Below, one piece after another: positions 27,713 through 36,312 of a DNA stretch of 64,000 nucleotides. The notes beneath the pieces are model-generated. The model made no database searches, was not told where the DNA came from, and saw nothing but the letters and a program-made list of their open reading frames with translations. This stretch comes from JARRPM01 sp963792815 (GTDB lineage Bacteria; Pseudomonadota; Gammaproteobacteria; Pseudomonadales; Halieaceae): contig CAWBXR010000021.1 of assembly GCA_963792815.1 (NCBI GenBank), forward strand, positions 21,613 through 85,612. Direction: 5' to 3'. Made by a program: the position numbers and the translations under genes. Position 1 is the stretch's first letter; every line of letters starts with the position of its first letter.

Positions 27713-28252
27713 ATGGCTGATGCACTGGAAGGTCTGGAAAAACAGGTAAAGCGGCGTAATTTCGAGTCTCCGCCCCTGCATCTCTGGCACCCTGCGTTGT
27801 CTGGGGATATACCCATCCGTATCGCCGCGGACGGCTGCTGGTACCACGATGGCACGCCGATCCGGCGCGAATCACTGGTCAGGCTTTTTGCCAGCATTCT
27901 GCGACGCGAGGAGGACGGCCAGTACTACCTGGTGACACCCGCCGAGAAGTGGCGAATTACCGTTGAACTGCACCCGCTTATTGTCACCGATATCTCTGCG
28001 TCCGAGGAGGCTGATACACCCGTGTTGCAGGCTACGCTCAATACGGGAGCGAAAGTGGACATTGGCGAAGAGCATCCGCTGTTTTTCGAGCCGACCCTGG
28101 GGGAGATCCCCGTCCTGCGGCTCGCTCACGGGCTGACAGGGCTGTGTTCGAGAGCGGCCTGGTATCGGCTGGTTGACCTCGCCGAAGACCGCGATGGCGT
28201 GCCCACCCTCAGCAGTGGCGACTACCACTTCGCGCTGGCGCCGCAACTCTAG
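27713..28252 (+). CDS. DUF1285 family protein
   Basis: A 179-residue cytoplasmic protein of the DUF1285 family, common in proteobacteria and of unknown role. Conserved features: PPLHLWHP, DIPIRIAADGCWYHDGTPI and RESLVRLFASILRREEDG. I chose the ATG at 27713 because GGGAGG stands 4 bases upstream; the earlier in-frame ATG at 27701 lacks a site. It converges on the ETF-QO gene, 22 bases from its stop. Confidence 0.85.
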   Translation: MADALEGLEKQVKRRNFESPPLHLWHPALSGDIPIRIAADGCWYHDGTPIRRESLVRLFASILRREEDGQYYLVTPAEKWRITVELHPLIVTDISASEEADTPVLQATLNTGAKVDIGEEHPLFFEPTLGEIPVLRLAHGLTGLCSRAAWYRLVDLAEDRDGVPTLSSGDYHFALAPQL

Positions 28253-28274
28253 CGACACCGGCGCACCGCGTACC

Positions 28275-29927
28275 TTACATGTTGGGGTAGTTCGGGCCGC
28301 CAAAGCCCTCAGGGGTCACCCAGGTAATGTTCTGGGAGGGATCCTTGATGTCACAGGTCTTGCAGTGGACGCAGTTCTGGGCGTTTATCTGGAAGCGCTT
28401 GCCGCTGGCATCCTCGACAATTTCATAGACTCCCGCCGGGCAGTAGCGCTGCGCGGGCTCATCGTACATCGGCAAATTCTTTGCCAGCGGTATCGCCGGG
28501 TCCAGCAGGGTCAGGTGACAGGGCTGGTCTTCCTCGTGGTTGGTATTGGACAGGAAAACCGATGACAGGCGGTCAAAGCTGATTTTGTTGTCGGGTTTGG
28601 GGTAGTCAATTTTCTTGCACTCCGCCGCCGGCTTGAGGGCCGCGTAGTCCTCGCGGGTGTCATTCAGGGTGAAGGGGAGCTTGCCGCCAAATATATTCTG
28701 GTCTATCCAGACCATGGCTGAGCCCAGCAGTATGCCGAACTTGTGCATGAAGCCGGAGAAGTTGCGGGTGGTGTAAAGCTCCTCATGTAGCCAGGAACCC
28801 TCGACTCTTGTGGCGTAGGATGCCAGGTCCGCCGGTGCGGCTTCGCCCTGGGCCAGTGCCTCCACCACGGATTCGGCAGCCAGCATGCCGCTTTTCATCG
28901 CGGTGTGGTTGCCCTTGATCTTGACGCTGTTGAGAGTGCCCGCATCGCAGCCGATCAACAGGCCGCCCGGGAAGTACATACGCGGCAGCGAGTTGAGGCC
29001 ACCCTTGGTAATCGCCCTGGCCCCGTAGACGATGCGCGTACCGCCTTCAAGATACTTGACCGTCTCCGCCTGGTGCTTCCAGCGCTGGAACTCCTGGAAA
29101 GGGCTCATGTGCGGATTGCTGTAGTTCAGGTCGGCGATCAGGCCGACATACACCTGGTTGTTATCGGCGTGGTACATGAACGCGCCGCCGCCCGTACCCG
29201 ACTCTTTCAAGGGCCAGCCCAGGCCGTGCACCACCAGGCCCTGCTCGTGTTTTTCCGGCGGAATTTCCCAGATTTCCTTGATGCCGATACCGTAGTGTTG
29301 CGGGTCCTTGCCGGCATCCAGTGAGAACCTGTCAATCAACTGCTTGCCCAGGTGGCCGCGACAGCCCTCGGCGAACAGGGTGTACTTGGCATGCAGTTCC
29401 ATGCCGGGCATGTAACTGTCCTTGTGTTCACCCTCGGCACTGACGCCCATGTCACCGGTGGCGATACCTTTTACCCGGCCGTCTTCATGGTAGAGAATCT
29501 CCGCCGCGGCAAAACCGGGATAGACTTCAACACCGAGGCCCTCGGCCTGTTCGGCCAGCCAGCGACAGACGTTGCCCATGGAGACGATAAAGTTGCCTTC
29601 ATTATGGGTGGGCTTGGGGATAAAGAAGTTGGGAAGCTTGATCGCCTTGTTGGCGCCGAGGTAGAAATAGAATTTGTCTTCCTTTACCGGGGTATTCAAG
29701 GGTGCGCCAAGTTCTTTCCAGTTGGGAAACAGCTCGTTTAGCGCGCGGGGCTCAAGTACCGCGCCGGACAGAATATGGGCGCCCACCTCGGAGCCCTTTT
29801 CCACGACGCAGACGGTGACCTCCTGCTCCTTTTCCTTGGCCAGTTGCATGATGCGGCAGGCTGCGGAGAGTCCGGCAGGTCCAGCGCCGACAATAACAAC
29901 ATCAAACTCCATAGATTCTCGATCCAC
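28275..29927 (-). CDS. etfD: Electron transfer flavoprotein-ubiquinone oxidoreductase
   Basis: Membrane-associated enzyme that passes electrons from ETF to ubiquinone, linking fatty-acid and amino-acid dehydrogenases to respiration. FAD site DVVIVGAGPAGLSAA near the N-terminus; 4Fe-4S ligands in CPAGVYE and CVHCKTCDIKDPSQNI near the C-terminus. The preferred start is GTG at 29927 (MDRESMEFD, 550 residues) because AGGA lies 7 bases upstream; the ATG at 29912 is an alternative. The divergent neighbours etfB and etfA encode its partner. Confidence 0.95.
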   Translation of the reverse strand: MDRESMEFDVVIVGAGPAGLSAACRIMQLAKEKEQEVTVCVVEKGSEVGAHILSGAVLEPRALNELFPNWKELGAPLNTPVKEDKFYFYLGANKAIKLPNFFIPKPTHNEGNFIVSMGNVCRWLAEQAEGLGVEVYPGFAAAEILYHEDGRVKGIATGDMGVSAEGEHKDSYMPGMELHAKYTLFAEGCRGHLGKQLIDRFSLDAGKDPQHYGIGIKEIWEIPPEKHEQGLVVHGLGWPLKESGTGGGAFMYHADNNQVYVGLIADLNYSNPHMSPFQEFQRWKHQAETVKYLEGGTRIVYGARAITKGGLNSLPRMYFPGGLLIGCDAGTLNSVKIKGNHTAMKSGMLAAESVVEALAQGEAAPADLASYATRVEGSWLHEELYTTRNFSGFMHKFGILLGSAMVWIDQNIFGGKLPFTLNDTREDYAALKPAAECKKIDYPKPDNKISFDRLSSVFLSNTNHEEDQPCHLTLLDPAIPLAKNLPMYDEPAQRYCPAGVYEIVEDASGKRFQINAQNCVHCKTCDIKDPSQNITWVTPEGFGGPNYPNM

Positions 29928-30203
29928 AATCCTGTCCTCTTTAAGCGGGTGGGGGAGCGCCGGATGCCCAGCAGGCAGCAGCGTATAGAAGGAGCGCAAG
30001 TATATAATTTCTATGGATAAAAAGCCATATTTGTCGACTTTGTCCCGACGCTGCGGTTCCGCCTGCTGGCGCCTCCCGCCACCCCGAGACGCTATTGACC
30101 CGCCGTGCTTTAGTCGGCATCATACCCAGCCGAAATTACGCTGACGCAGCCCATTGTCACGGGCCGTGCCTTGATTACCCACCTGAAAAACTAGGGAGAA
30201 TCC

Positions 30204-30953
30204 ATGAAGGTTCTTGTAGCCGTTAAACGCGTTGTTGACTATAACGTCAAGGTTCGCGCTAAAGCAGATGGTAGTAATGTTGACCTGAACAACGTCAAGA
30301 TGGCTATCAATCCCTTCTGTGAAATAGCAGTAGAAGAAGCCGTACGCCTGAAAGAGGCTGGCACCGCTACTGAAGTGATCGCGGTATCGATAGGCGATAA
30401 GTCCTGCCAGGAACAGATTCGCACAGCCCTGGCGCTGGGCGCGGACCGCGGTATCCAGGTTGAGACCGACGGCCCGGTTGAGCCCCTGGTGGTAGCGAAA
30501 CTGCTCAAGGGTGTGGTCGATAAAGAGCAGCCGCAACTGGTCATCCTGGGCAAGCAGTCCATCGATGGTGACAACAACCAGACCGGACAAATGCTGGGCG
30601 CACTGGCCAACATGCCCCAGGGCACGTTCGCTTCGGAAATCTCCGTTGACGGCGACAAGCTGAATGTTACCCGGGAAGTGGATGGCGGCTTGCAGACCCT
30701 CAGCCTGAGTCTCCCGGCTGTCGTCACCACCGACCTGCGCCTGAATGAGCCGCGCTATGCCTCACTGCCCAATATCATGAAGGCCAAGAAGAAGCAGCTG
30801 GACGTATACACTCCGGAAGATCTGGGTGTATCCGTAACCACCCACCTGACCCAGGTCAAGGTAGAGCCGCCGGCCGAGCGCAAGGCTGGTATCAAGGTTG
30901 CTGATGTGGAGCAACTGGTCGACAAACTGAAGAACGAGGCGAAAGTAATCTGA
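30204..30953 (+). CDS. etfB: Electron transfer flavoprotein beta subunit
   Basis: Small subunit of ETF, the soluble electron carrier between acyl-CoA dehydrogenases and ETF-QO; binds AMP. The 249-residue sequence has MKVLVAVKRVVDYNVKV at the start, the signature ILGKQSIDGDNNQTGQMLGA, and the C-terminal recognition-loop-type NIMKAKKKQLD. Start follows AGGGAG. The stop overlaps the etfA ATG (TGATG). Confidence 0.96.
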   Translation: MKVLVAVKRVVDYNVKVRAKADGSNVDLNNVKMAINPFCEIAVEEAVRLKEAGTATEVIAVSIGDKSCQEQIRTALALGADRGIQVETDGPVEPLVVAKLLKGVVDKEQPQLVILGKQSIDGDNNQTGQMLGALANMPQGTFASEISVDGDKLNVTREVDGGLQTLSLSLPAVVTTDLRLNEPRYASLPNIMKAKKKQLDVYTPEDLGVSVTTHLTQVKVEPPAERKAGIKVADVEQLVDKLKNEAKVI

Positions 30954-31882
30954 TGAGCACTCTGGTAATTGCAGAACACGACAACAGCAGCCTGAAAGTA
31001 GCGACCCTCAATGCGGTAGCTGCCGCGCAGGCCATGGGCGGTGATATCGATATCCTGGTAGCAGGCGCGAATTGCGGTGGCGCAGCAGAAGCAGCCGCAA
31101 AGGTAGCCGGCGTGCGCAAGGTACTGGTAGCGGACAACGCAGCCTACGAACACCAGCTGGCGGAAAACGTCAGCCTGTTGATCGCTGAAGTTGGCGCGGC
31201 CTACGACAACATCATCGCGCCCGCCACTTCCAATTGTAAGAACACCATGCCCAGGGTAGCGGCCCTGCTGGACGTCGCCCAGATCTCCGAGATCACCTCG
31301 GTAGAGTCCGCCGACACTTTCAAGCGTCCTATCTACGCGGGCAACGTTATCGCCACGGTAAAGAGCACTGACGCGAAGAAAGTGATCACCGTGCGTACCA
31401 CTGCCTACGATGCGGCCCCGGCCGAGGGTGGTTCAGCCACTGTCGAAGCGGTAAGCGCGGTGCACGACGCGGGTCTTTCATCCTTCGTCGGCGAGGAAGT
31501 CGCCGTCTCCGACCGCCCCGAACTGACCTCCGCCAAGATTGTCATCTCCGGTGGTCGCGGCATGCAAAATGGCGAGAACTTCAAGCTGCTCGACGGCATC
31601 GCCGACAAGCTGGGCGCGGCCATCGGCGCCTCCCGCGCCGCCGTGGATGCGGGCTTCGTGCCGAACGATTACCAGGTCGGCCAGACCGGCAAGATCGTCG
31701 CCCCGGACCTGTACATCGCTGTCGGCATCTCCGGCGCGATCCAGCACCTGGCGGGTATGAAGGACTCCAAGGTTATCGTCGCGATCAACAAGGACGAGGA
31801 TGCACCTATTTTCCAGGTTGCCGACTATGGGCTTGTTGCAGATCTGTTCAACGCATTGCCTGAGTTGGAAGCCAAGCTGTAG
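30953..31882 (+). CDS. etfA: Electron transfer flavoprotein alpha subunit
   Basis: Large ETF subunit, which carries FAD. The C-terminal FAD domain shows SGGRGM, VGQTGKIVAPDLYIAVG and SGAIQHLAGM. Length 309 is normal. Translationally coupled to etfB by overlap at 30953. A strong terminator follows within 50 bases, so etfBA is a two-gene operon facing away from ETF-QO. Confidence 0.96.
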   Translation: MSTLVIAEHDNSSLKVATLNAVAAAQAMGGDIDILVAGANCGGAAEAAAKVAGVRKVLVADNAAYEHQLAENVSLLIAEVGAAYDNIIAPATSNCKNTMPRVAALLDVAQISEITSVESADTFKRPIYAGNVIATVKSTDAKKVITVRTTAYDAAPAEGGSATVEAVSAVHDAGLSSFVGEEVAVSDRPELTSAKIVISGGRGMQNGENFKLLDGIADKLGAAIGASRAAVDAGFVPNDYQVGQTGKIVAPDLYIAVGISGAIQHLAGMKDSKVIVAINKDEDAPIFQVADYGLVADLFNALPELEAKL

Positions 31883-31903
31883 CGTTGTAGCTTGCTTCGA
31901 AAG

Positions 31904-31930
31904 AAACCGGCCTTTGTGCCGGTTTTTTTT
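31904..31930 (+). terminator. Rho-independent terminator after etfA
   Basis: ACCGGC and GCCGGT pair around CTTTGT, followed by an unbroken T-run. It lies 22 bases after the etfA stop and 20 bases before palindromic element A. Confidence 0.88.
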
Positions 31931-31950
31931 GGTTTCGTGATTTGAATGAC

Positions 31951-32136
31951 GGTGATGCAGCCGGTCGCCCCCGAATCGGCCATAGCTACGCAGGGAAATT
32001 CGGCTGCTGCGCAACTCGACCATTTTTTGCTGCGCAAAAAATTGGGACTCGAACAGTGCTCGCAGAAAGCCCCGAATTTCCCTGCTCCGCTAAGCATGGC
32101 CTGACTGATTCGGGGGCCGACCAGGCTGGCATCACC
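31951..32136 (+). repeat. Large imperfect palindrome, element copy A
   Basis: The 186-base segment folds end to end. Outer arms GGTGATGC...GCATCACC and CCCCCGAATC...GATTCGGGGG enclose ATAGC-type pairs, then CAGGGAAATTCGG with CCGAATTTCCCTG (13 perfect bp at 31991-32003 and 32072-32084), then a central hairpin TTTTTTGC-TGC-GCAAAAAA (32023-32041). The right arm carries extra bases with no partner on the left, including TGACT near 32102-32106. Copy B at 32328-32510 is the same element in the opposite orientation: long blocks are shared (for example 31975-31987, 31995-32022 and 32042-32078), but the outer arms, the middle stem and the apical hairpin differ in sequence while remaining self-complementary. 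Confidence 0.85.
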
Positions 32137-32327
32137 TCGTACCGGCCTATAACTCCGGCTGCCATCATTAATCGTAATTTCGGAGGGGGTTGCCCGAATC
32201 GGCTTATGCCCTGCAAACACTTGGGATGAGGCATGTCTCGACACTAAAACTCTTAAGCCCGGCTTGCGATTACCCCAGTGGAGTGAAGTACCTGTTCTTG
32301 TCAGCCGTTATTTCATTCTCGATGGGA
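32137..32327. other. Spacer between the two palindromes, no gene seen
   Basis: 191 bases between elements A and B. I see no credible ORF. The string CCCGAATCGGCTTATGCCC (32193-32211) resembles the left shoulder of element A (CCCGAATCGGCCATAGC) and might be a decayed third copy, but no matching right arm is visible. The whole non-coding interval 31883-32575 thus holds the etfA terminator, element A, this spacer and element B. Confidence 0.4.
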
Positions 32328-32510
32328 AGGTGGCGGTAAGCGGATAGCCCGGATCAGTCAGGCCATGCTTAGCTCCACCGAAAAATTCGGGGCTTTCTGC
32401 GAGCACTGTTCGAGTCCCAAAAATTGCGTAGCAATTTTGGTCGAGTTGCGCAGCAGCCGAATTTCGCGGTGGAGCTATGGCCGATCCGGGCTATCCGCTT
32501 ACCGCCACCT
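32328..32510 (-). repeat. Large imperfect palindrome, element copy B
   Basis: A 183-base segment with perfect 28-bp inverted arms at 32328-32355 and 32483-32510. Inside are AGCTCCACCG with CGGTGGAGCT (32371-32380 and 32466-32475), AATTCGG with CCGAATT, and an apical hairpin AAAATTGC-GTA-GCAATTTT. In reverse complement it aligns with element A over its shared internal blocks. Relative to A, its outer arm, middle stem and apex are different but compensated. The unpaired AGTCA (32356-32360) corresponds to the unpaired TGACT of copy A. It lies 65 bases after the end of the KefB-like gene and in the same sense as that gene. Confidence 0.85.
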
Positions 32511-32575
32511 GGTTCAGGAAACAGAGATCACCAATTTGTGACGGTGTGTCTTGTTTTCTCTAGAGACGGACAATC

Positions 32576-33752
32576 CTAATCCCGCCGCAATCGATCCGAA
32601 ATAGCAATCGGGGTAGGGTAGTTGAGTACCACTATGTAGGACGACACCAGCAGGGTGATAATAGTTGTCGCCTGGATCAGCAGTGAGGCCTGCTCGGAAA
32701 TCAGGGCGCTGCCCACCGCCACGTAGGCGATCAGCAGCGAGAACTCACTGGACTGGCCGAGACGGAAACCCAGGTCCCAGGCCAGGGTGACGCTTTTCGC
32801 TGACGCCCTTGAGCAGGAAACGGTAAACCACCGGCTTCAGGCCCAGAACCAGGATCGAAAGCACCAGGGCGGGGGCAAGCACCTGTCCCAGAAGGGCGAG
32901 ATCAAAGCGGGCGCCCACCGAGAAGAAAAACAGAATCAGGAAAAAATCCCGCAGGGGTTTCAGGTTGACCGCTATGTACTGGGAGATCGGGCTGGTGGCG
33001 ATGGTGATACCCGCGATGAAAGCGCCGATTTCCTCCGACAGCCCAAGCACCTTTGCGCCCTCAGCCAGACCAAGGCACCAGCCGATGGCGAGGAGGAAAA
33101 TGTACTCATGAAATCGGTCAAACCGGGCGATGAGCGGCAGCAGGACATAGCGTACCGCGAGCAGGGCGGCCCCCGCCAGCAGCGGCAGGCTGAGCAGCGA
33201 GTAGACCAGATTCAGGCCCGCGGCATCGGTGTTGCCCGGAGCCGCGCTCAGCAACACCATGAGGACCACGATGGCCAGCAGATCCTGCAGCAATAGCAGG
33301 CCGATCATCAGTTCGCCGATGTGGCGGTGGTGCAACACGGTTGTGGGAAGCAGCTTGATGCCGATGATGGTGGAGGAGAACATCATCGCGGCGCCGGTTA
33401 TCATTGCGTCAGTTGTGTTGAAGCCGAACAACCGGGCGACACCGAAGCCCATGGCTAGAAAAACTATGGAACTGAACACCGCCACCACGATGGATTTTCG
33501 CAGGGTAGACCACAATGCCTGGGGCTGCATATCGAGCCCCAACAGGAACAGCAGGAAAATGATTCCGACGTGGCCGATATCCGACAGCAGGCTCAGGTCC
33601 TTTACCAGGGACATGCCGTAGGGGCCTATGCAGGCGCCCAGGGCGATATAGGCGATGATCAGGGGCTGGCGGGTGTAAAGCGCCAGCGAGGCGAAAATGG
33701 CCGCCCCGGTAAAGATCAGGAAGAAGGAGAAAGTGACGCTGCTTAATTCCAT
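32576..33752 (-). CDS. KefB-like monovalent cation:proton antiporter, frameshifted
   Basis: CPA2-family cation/H+ exchanger of about 390 residues with roughly a dozen hydrophobic segments. Family features: RQPLIIAYIALGACIGP, FLLFLLGLDMQP, MFSSTIIGIKLLP, LLLLQDLLAIVVLM and SEEIGAFIAGITIA. There is no RCK/TrkA-N nucleotide domain. After FLLKGVSE the first frame runs into HPGLGPGF and stops at 32745. Homologous sequence (LAWDLGFRLGQSSEFSLLIAY) continues in another frame to a stop at 32576. The span is 1177 bases, one more than a multiple of three, and the break falls at the TTTT run 32794-32797. One extra base there explains it. Confidence 0.82.
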
Positions 33753-33824
33753 TTAACGGCTTGTTCCCTGTTTGCCAGCGAGCAGTGTATCAAGCAAGTT
33801 CGCTGTTGAGACAGGCCCGGTTGA

Positions 33825-34292
33825 TCAACTCCTGCGCCGGAATAGCGGAAGTGGCTGGTCGATGCCGGCCTGGTAGGACTCGCTGAAATCATTCAGCCCG
33901 GCGAGAGCATCTTCAAGGCGGGCATCCTCAGTCGGCTGGAAGGCGTCGAAGCCACAGCGGCGCAGGTAGGTCATCTGATCGCGAATAAAATGCCCGCAGG
34001 CCCGCAGTTCTCCGGTAAAGCCGCGCTCGCGCAGCTCACGCCCGTAGGAAAATCCCCGCCCGTCGGTGAAAACAGGGAAGTTGATGGCTATCATGGGGAT
34101 CTGCTCGAGATGCTCGAACAGCGGGTCCGGGGCCTGGCCTGGCTCAAGAATGACAGACCGACCGGATTTTTGCTCCAAGTTCAGCCACTGGTCAAGGCTC
34201 AGGACATGACCCTCGCCAACGGTGGTTGCTTCGGGGTCAGCCGGCAGCCAGCTGTCTTCGACAATGATGCCCTGTTTAATCAGCCTTGGCAT
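33825..34292 (-). CDS. DUF934 protein, sulfite-reductase partner
   Basis: A 155-residue protein of the DUF934 family, which accompanies cysI in Pseudomonas and relatives and is presumed to act in sulfite reduction or assimilation. Features include IINFPVFTDGRGFSYGRELRE-like sequence (INFPVFTDGRGFSYGREL) and DQMTYLRRCGFDAF. It overlaps the 3' end of cysI by 17 bases, so the pair is translationally coupled. No catalytic motif is recognisable. Confidence 0.85.
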   Translation of the reverse strand: MPRLIKQGIIVEDSWLPADPEATTVGEGHVLSLDQWLNLEQKSGRSVILEPGQAPDPLFEHLEQIPMIAINFPVFTDGRGFSYGRELRERGFTGELRACGHFIRDQMTYLRRCGFDAFQPTEDARLEDALAGLNDFSESYQAGIDQPLPLFRRRS

Positions 34293-35943
34293 ATACGCGC
34301 TCCTTGAATGGCTCTATCCCCACGCGCCGATAGGTATTGAGGAATATTTCGTCGCCCTCGCGCAAATCAAGGTAGGTGGAGAGCAGCTTTTCGATGACAT
34401 CGGGCATGTCCTGCTGACTGAAGGAGGGCCCGAGGATTTTACCGATGGACGCATCCTTGGCCTGGCTGCCGCCCAGGCACACCTGGTAGAACTCCTCGCC
34501 CTTCTTGTCGACCCCGAGAATACCGATGTGACCGATATGATGGTGACCACAGGCGTTCATGCAGCCGCTGATATTCAGTTCTATCGGGCCCAGGTCGTAG
34601 AGATAATCCAGGTCGTTGAAGCGCGACTGGATGGCCTCGGCCACTGGTATCGACTTGGCGTTGGCCAGCGAGCAGTAGTCACCTCCCGGGCAGCAGATCA
34701 TGTCGGTGAGGTAGCCGTGGTTGGGCGTTGCGAGGCCGGCGCCTTGCAGGCGTTGCCACAGCGAGTAAAGCTGGTCCATCTTCACATCGGCCAACACCAT
34801 GTTCTGCTGGTGAGTGGTGCGGATCTCACCGAAGGAAAATTCGTCGGCGAGGTCGGCTATCAGCTCCAGCTGGGCGTCGGTAATGTCACCGGGTGCATAG
34901 CCGGTAGCCTTGAGGGAGAGGTTGACGATTCGATGCCCTGCCACCCGGTGCTCCACCGTGTTGCGCTTCACCCAGTTGCCGAAAATCGGGTCGGCCTCGG
35001 ATTGCCGGGCCAGGCCCGCCCGCGCTGAAGCGTCATCCAGGTTGGGGTAGGGCGGTTCCGTAAAGAAGGACTTGGCCCGGTCGATTTCAGCGTCAGTCAG
35101 GGTTGTGGGTCCGTTCTTCAGCAGTTCCCACTCCTGTTCGACAGCCTCGCGGAAGGCGTCCACACCCATCGCTTTTACCAGTATCTTGATTCTTGCCTTG
35201 TACTTGTTGTCCCTGCGGCCGTTCTGGTTGTAGACCCTCAAAATGGCCTCCAGGTAGGTCAGCAGGTGCTTCTTTTCCAGCCAGTCACAGATCACCGAAC
35301 CGATCACCGGGGTCCGCCCGAGGCCGCCGCCTGCGAGGATCCTGCAGCCGATTTCGCCGCTGTCGTTGGCGACCAGCTCGACGCCGATGTCGTGGGCGTG
35401 GATGGCCGCGCGGTCCTCGCTCGTGCCGCAGACGGCAATCTTGAACTTGCGCGGAAGAAAAGCGAATTCCGGGTGCAGGGTGGACCACTGCCGGATGATT
35501 TCACAGTAGGGCCGGGGGTCTTCAAGCTCGTCGGTGGCAACGCCCGCGTACTGGTCCGTGGTGGTATTGCGAATACAATTGCCACTGGTCTGTATCGCGT
35601 GCATCTGCACGCTGGCCAGTTCAGCCAGGATATCGGGTACTTCTTCCAGCTGGGGCCAGTTGAGCTGGATATTCTGGCGGGTACTGACGTGAGCATAGCC
35701 CTTGTCGAACACCCGGGTGATCTCCGCCAGCTTGCGCAGCTGGCTGCTGTTGAGCAGGCCGTAAGGTACGGCGATCCGAAGCATGGGGGCCAGTCGCTGC
35801 AGGTAGAGCCCGTTTTGCAGGCGCAGCGGCAGAAACTCACCCTCGGTCAGCTTGCCTGCGAGGAAACGCTCTGTCTGGCCGCGAAACTGGGCCACTCTCT
35901 CGTCGACGATGGTCTGGTCGTACTGGTCGTAAACGTACATCAA
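34276..35943 (-). CDS. cysI: Sulfite reductase hemoprotein (nitrite/sulfite reductase family)
   Basis: Six-electron reduction of sulfite to sulfide in cysteine synthesis. The siroheme/4Fe-4S ligands are visible in CCPGGDYCSLA and SGCMNACGHHHIGHIG. Substrate-binding Arg/Lys segments include HVSTRQNIQLNW and TSGNCIRNT. The 555-residue protein is of the Pseudomonas single-subunit type, without a CysJ flavoprotein gene nearby. The family includes nitrite reductases, but the DUF934 partner supports an assimilatory sulfite role. The upstream gap (35944-36159) would hold its promoter. Confidence 0.9.
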   Translation of the reverse strand: MMYVYDQYDQTIVDERVAQFRGQTERFLAGKLTEGEFLPLRLQNGLYLQRLAPMLRIAVPYGLLNSSQLRKLAEITRVFDKGYAHVSTRQNIQLNWPQLEEVPDILAELASVQMHAIQTSGNCIRNTTTDQYAGVATDELEDPRPYCEIIRQWSTLHPEFAFLPRKFKIAVCGTSEDRAAIHAHDIGVELVANDSGEIGCRILAGGGLGRTPVIGSVICDWLEKKHLLTYLEAILRVYNQNGRRDNKYKARIKILVKAMGVDAFREAVEQEWELLKNGPTTLTDAEIDRAKSFFTEPPYPNLDDASARAGLARQSEADPIFGNWVKRNTVEHRVAGHRIVNLSLKATGYAPGDITDAQLELIADLADEFSFGEIRTTHQQNMVLADVKMDQLYSLWQRLQGAGLATPNHGYLTDMICCPGGDYCSLANAKSIPVAEAIQSRFNDLDYLYDLGPIELNISGCMNACGHHHIGHIGILGVDKKGEEFYQVCLGGSQAKDASIGKILGPSFSQQDMPDVIEKLLSTYLDLREGDEIFLNTYRRVGIEPFKERVYAKAD

Positions 35944-36096
35944 AATATCCTGCTGCTATGGTTCCTGGGCTATACCCGAGCGCCGGGGGCCGATACATTA
36001 CCAGAAATGCCCCGGCAGTAATTAGTAAGAAAATTTATAAGGTTAGAACTCCAGCGGCCAGTCTGAAACGGGCTTCCAGCCGGTTTCGGGCAATGC

Positions 36097-36124
36097 TTGG
36101 GAATGTCCCTGATACTGCTATAAT
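36097..36124 (+). promoter_or_regulatory. Sigma-70 promoter of the small membrane-protein gene
   Basis: TTGGGA (36097-36102), a 16-base spacer, and TATAAT (36119-36124) preceded by TGC, an extended -10. The start codon of the 40-residue ORF is 36 bases downstream. Confidence 0.65.
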
Positions 36125-36159
36125 GCGCTGTTTCAATTACCCCTACCCCGGAGAGAACA

Positions 36160-36282
36160 ATGTCTGACAAGTTGAACAATGAACGTGAAGCAGATGGCGC
36201 GGCCGATGCCATCGCCGTGACCGCCGTAATCGGGGTCATAGTGCTGGCCATGTATATCTGGTTGTCCGGCATGCCGAGTTAA
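36160..36282 (+). CDS. Small single-pass membrane protein, 40 residues
   Basis: Encodes MSDKLNNEREADGAADAIAV..., a charged N-terminal 17 residues followed by one hydrophobic helix (AIAVTAVIGVIVLAMYIWL, about residues 17-35) and a short tail. GGAGAG lies 7 bases before the ATG and an extended -10 promoter stands upstream, so expression is credible. I do not recognise a family. It is divergent from cysI and converges on the DUF2970 gene, 30 bases away. An N-in or N-out orientation cannot be decided. Confidence 0.7.
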   Translation: MSDKLNNEREADGAADAIAVTAVIGVIVLAMYIWLSGMPS

Positions 36283-36312
36283 GGGCCTGGGGGCTGGACC
36301 CGGCCGTCCGGC

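Noticed and set aside
31951..32510. Palindromes interpreted as integron attC sites
   Set aside because: No RYYYAAC/GTTRRRY core sites, no integrase or cassette genes, and the elements are larger than usual attC sites; only the one-sided bulges are reminiscent.
31951..32510. Palindromes interpreted as ends of a composite transposon
   Set aside because: Nothing between them encodes a transposase, the outer arms of the two copies differ, and no target-site duplication is visible.
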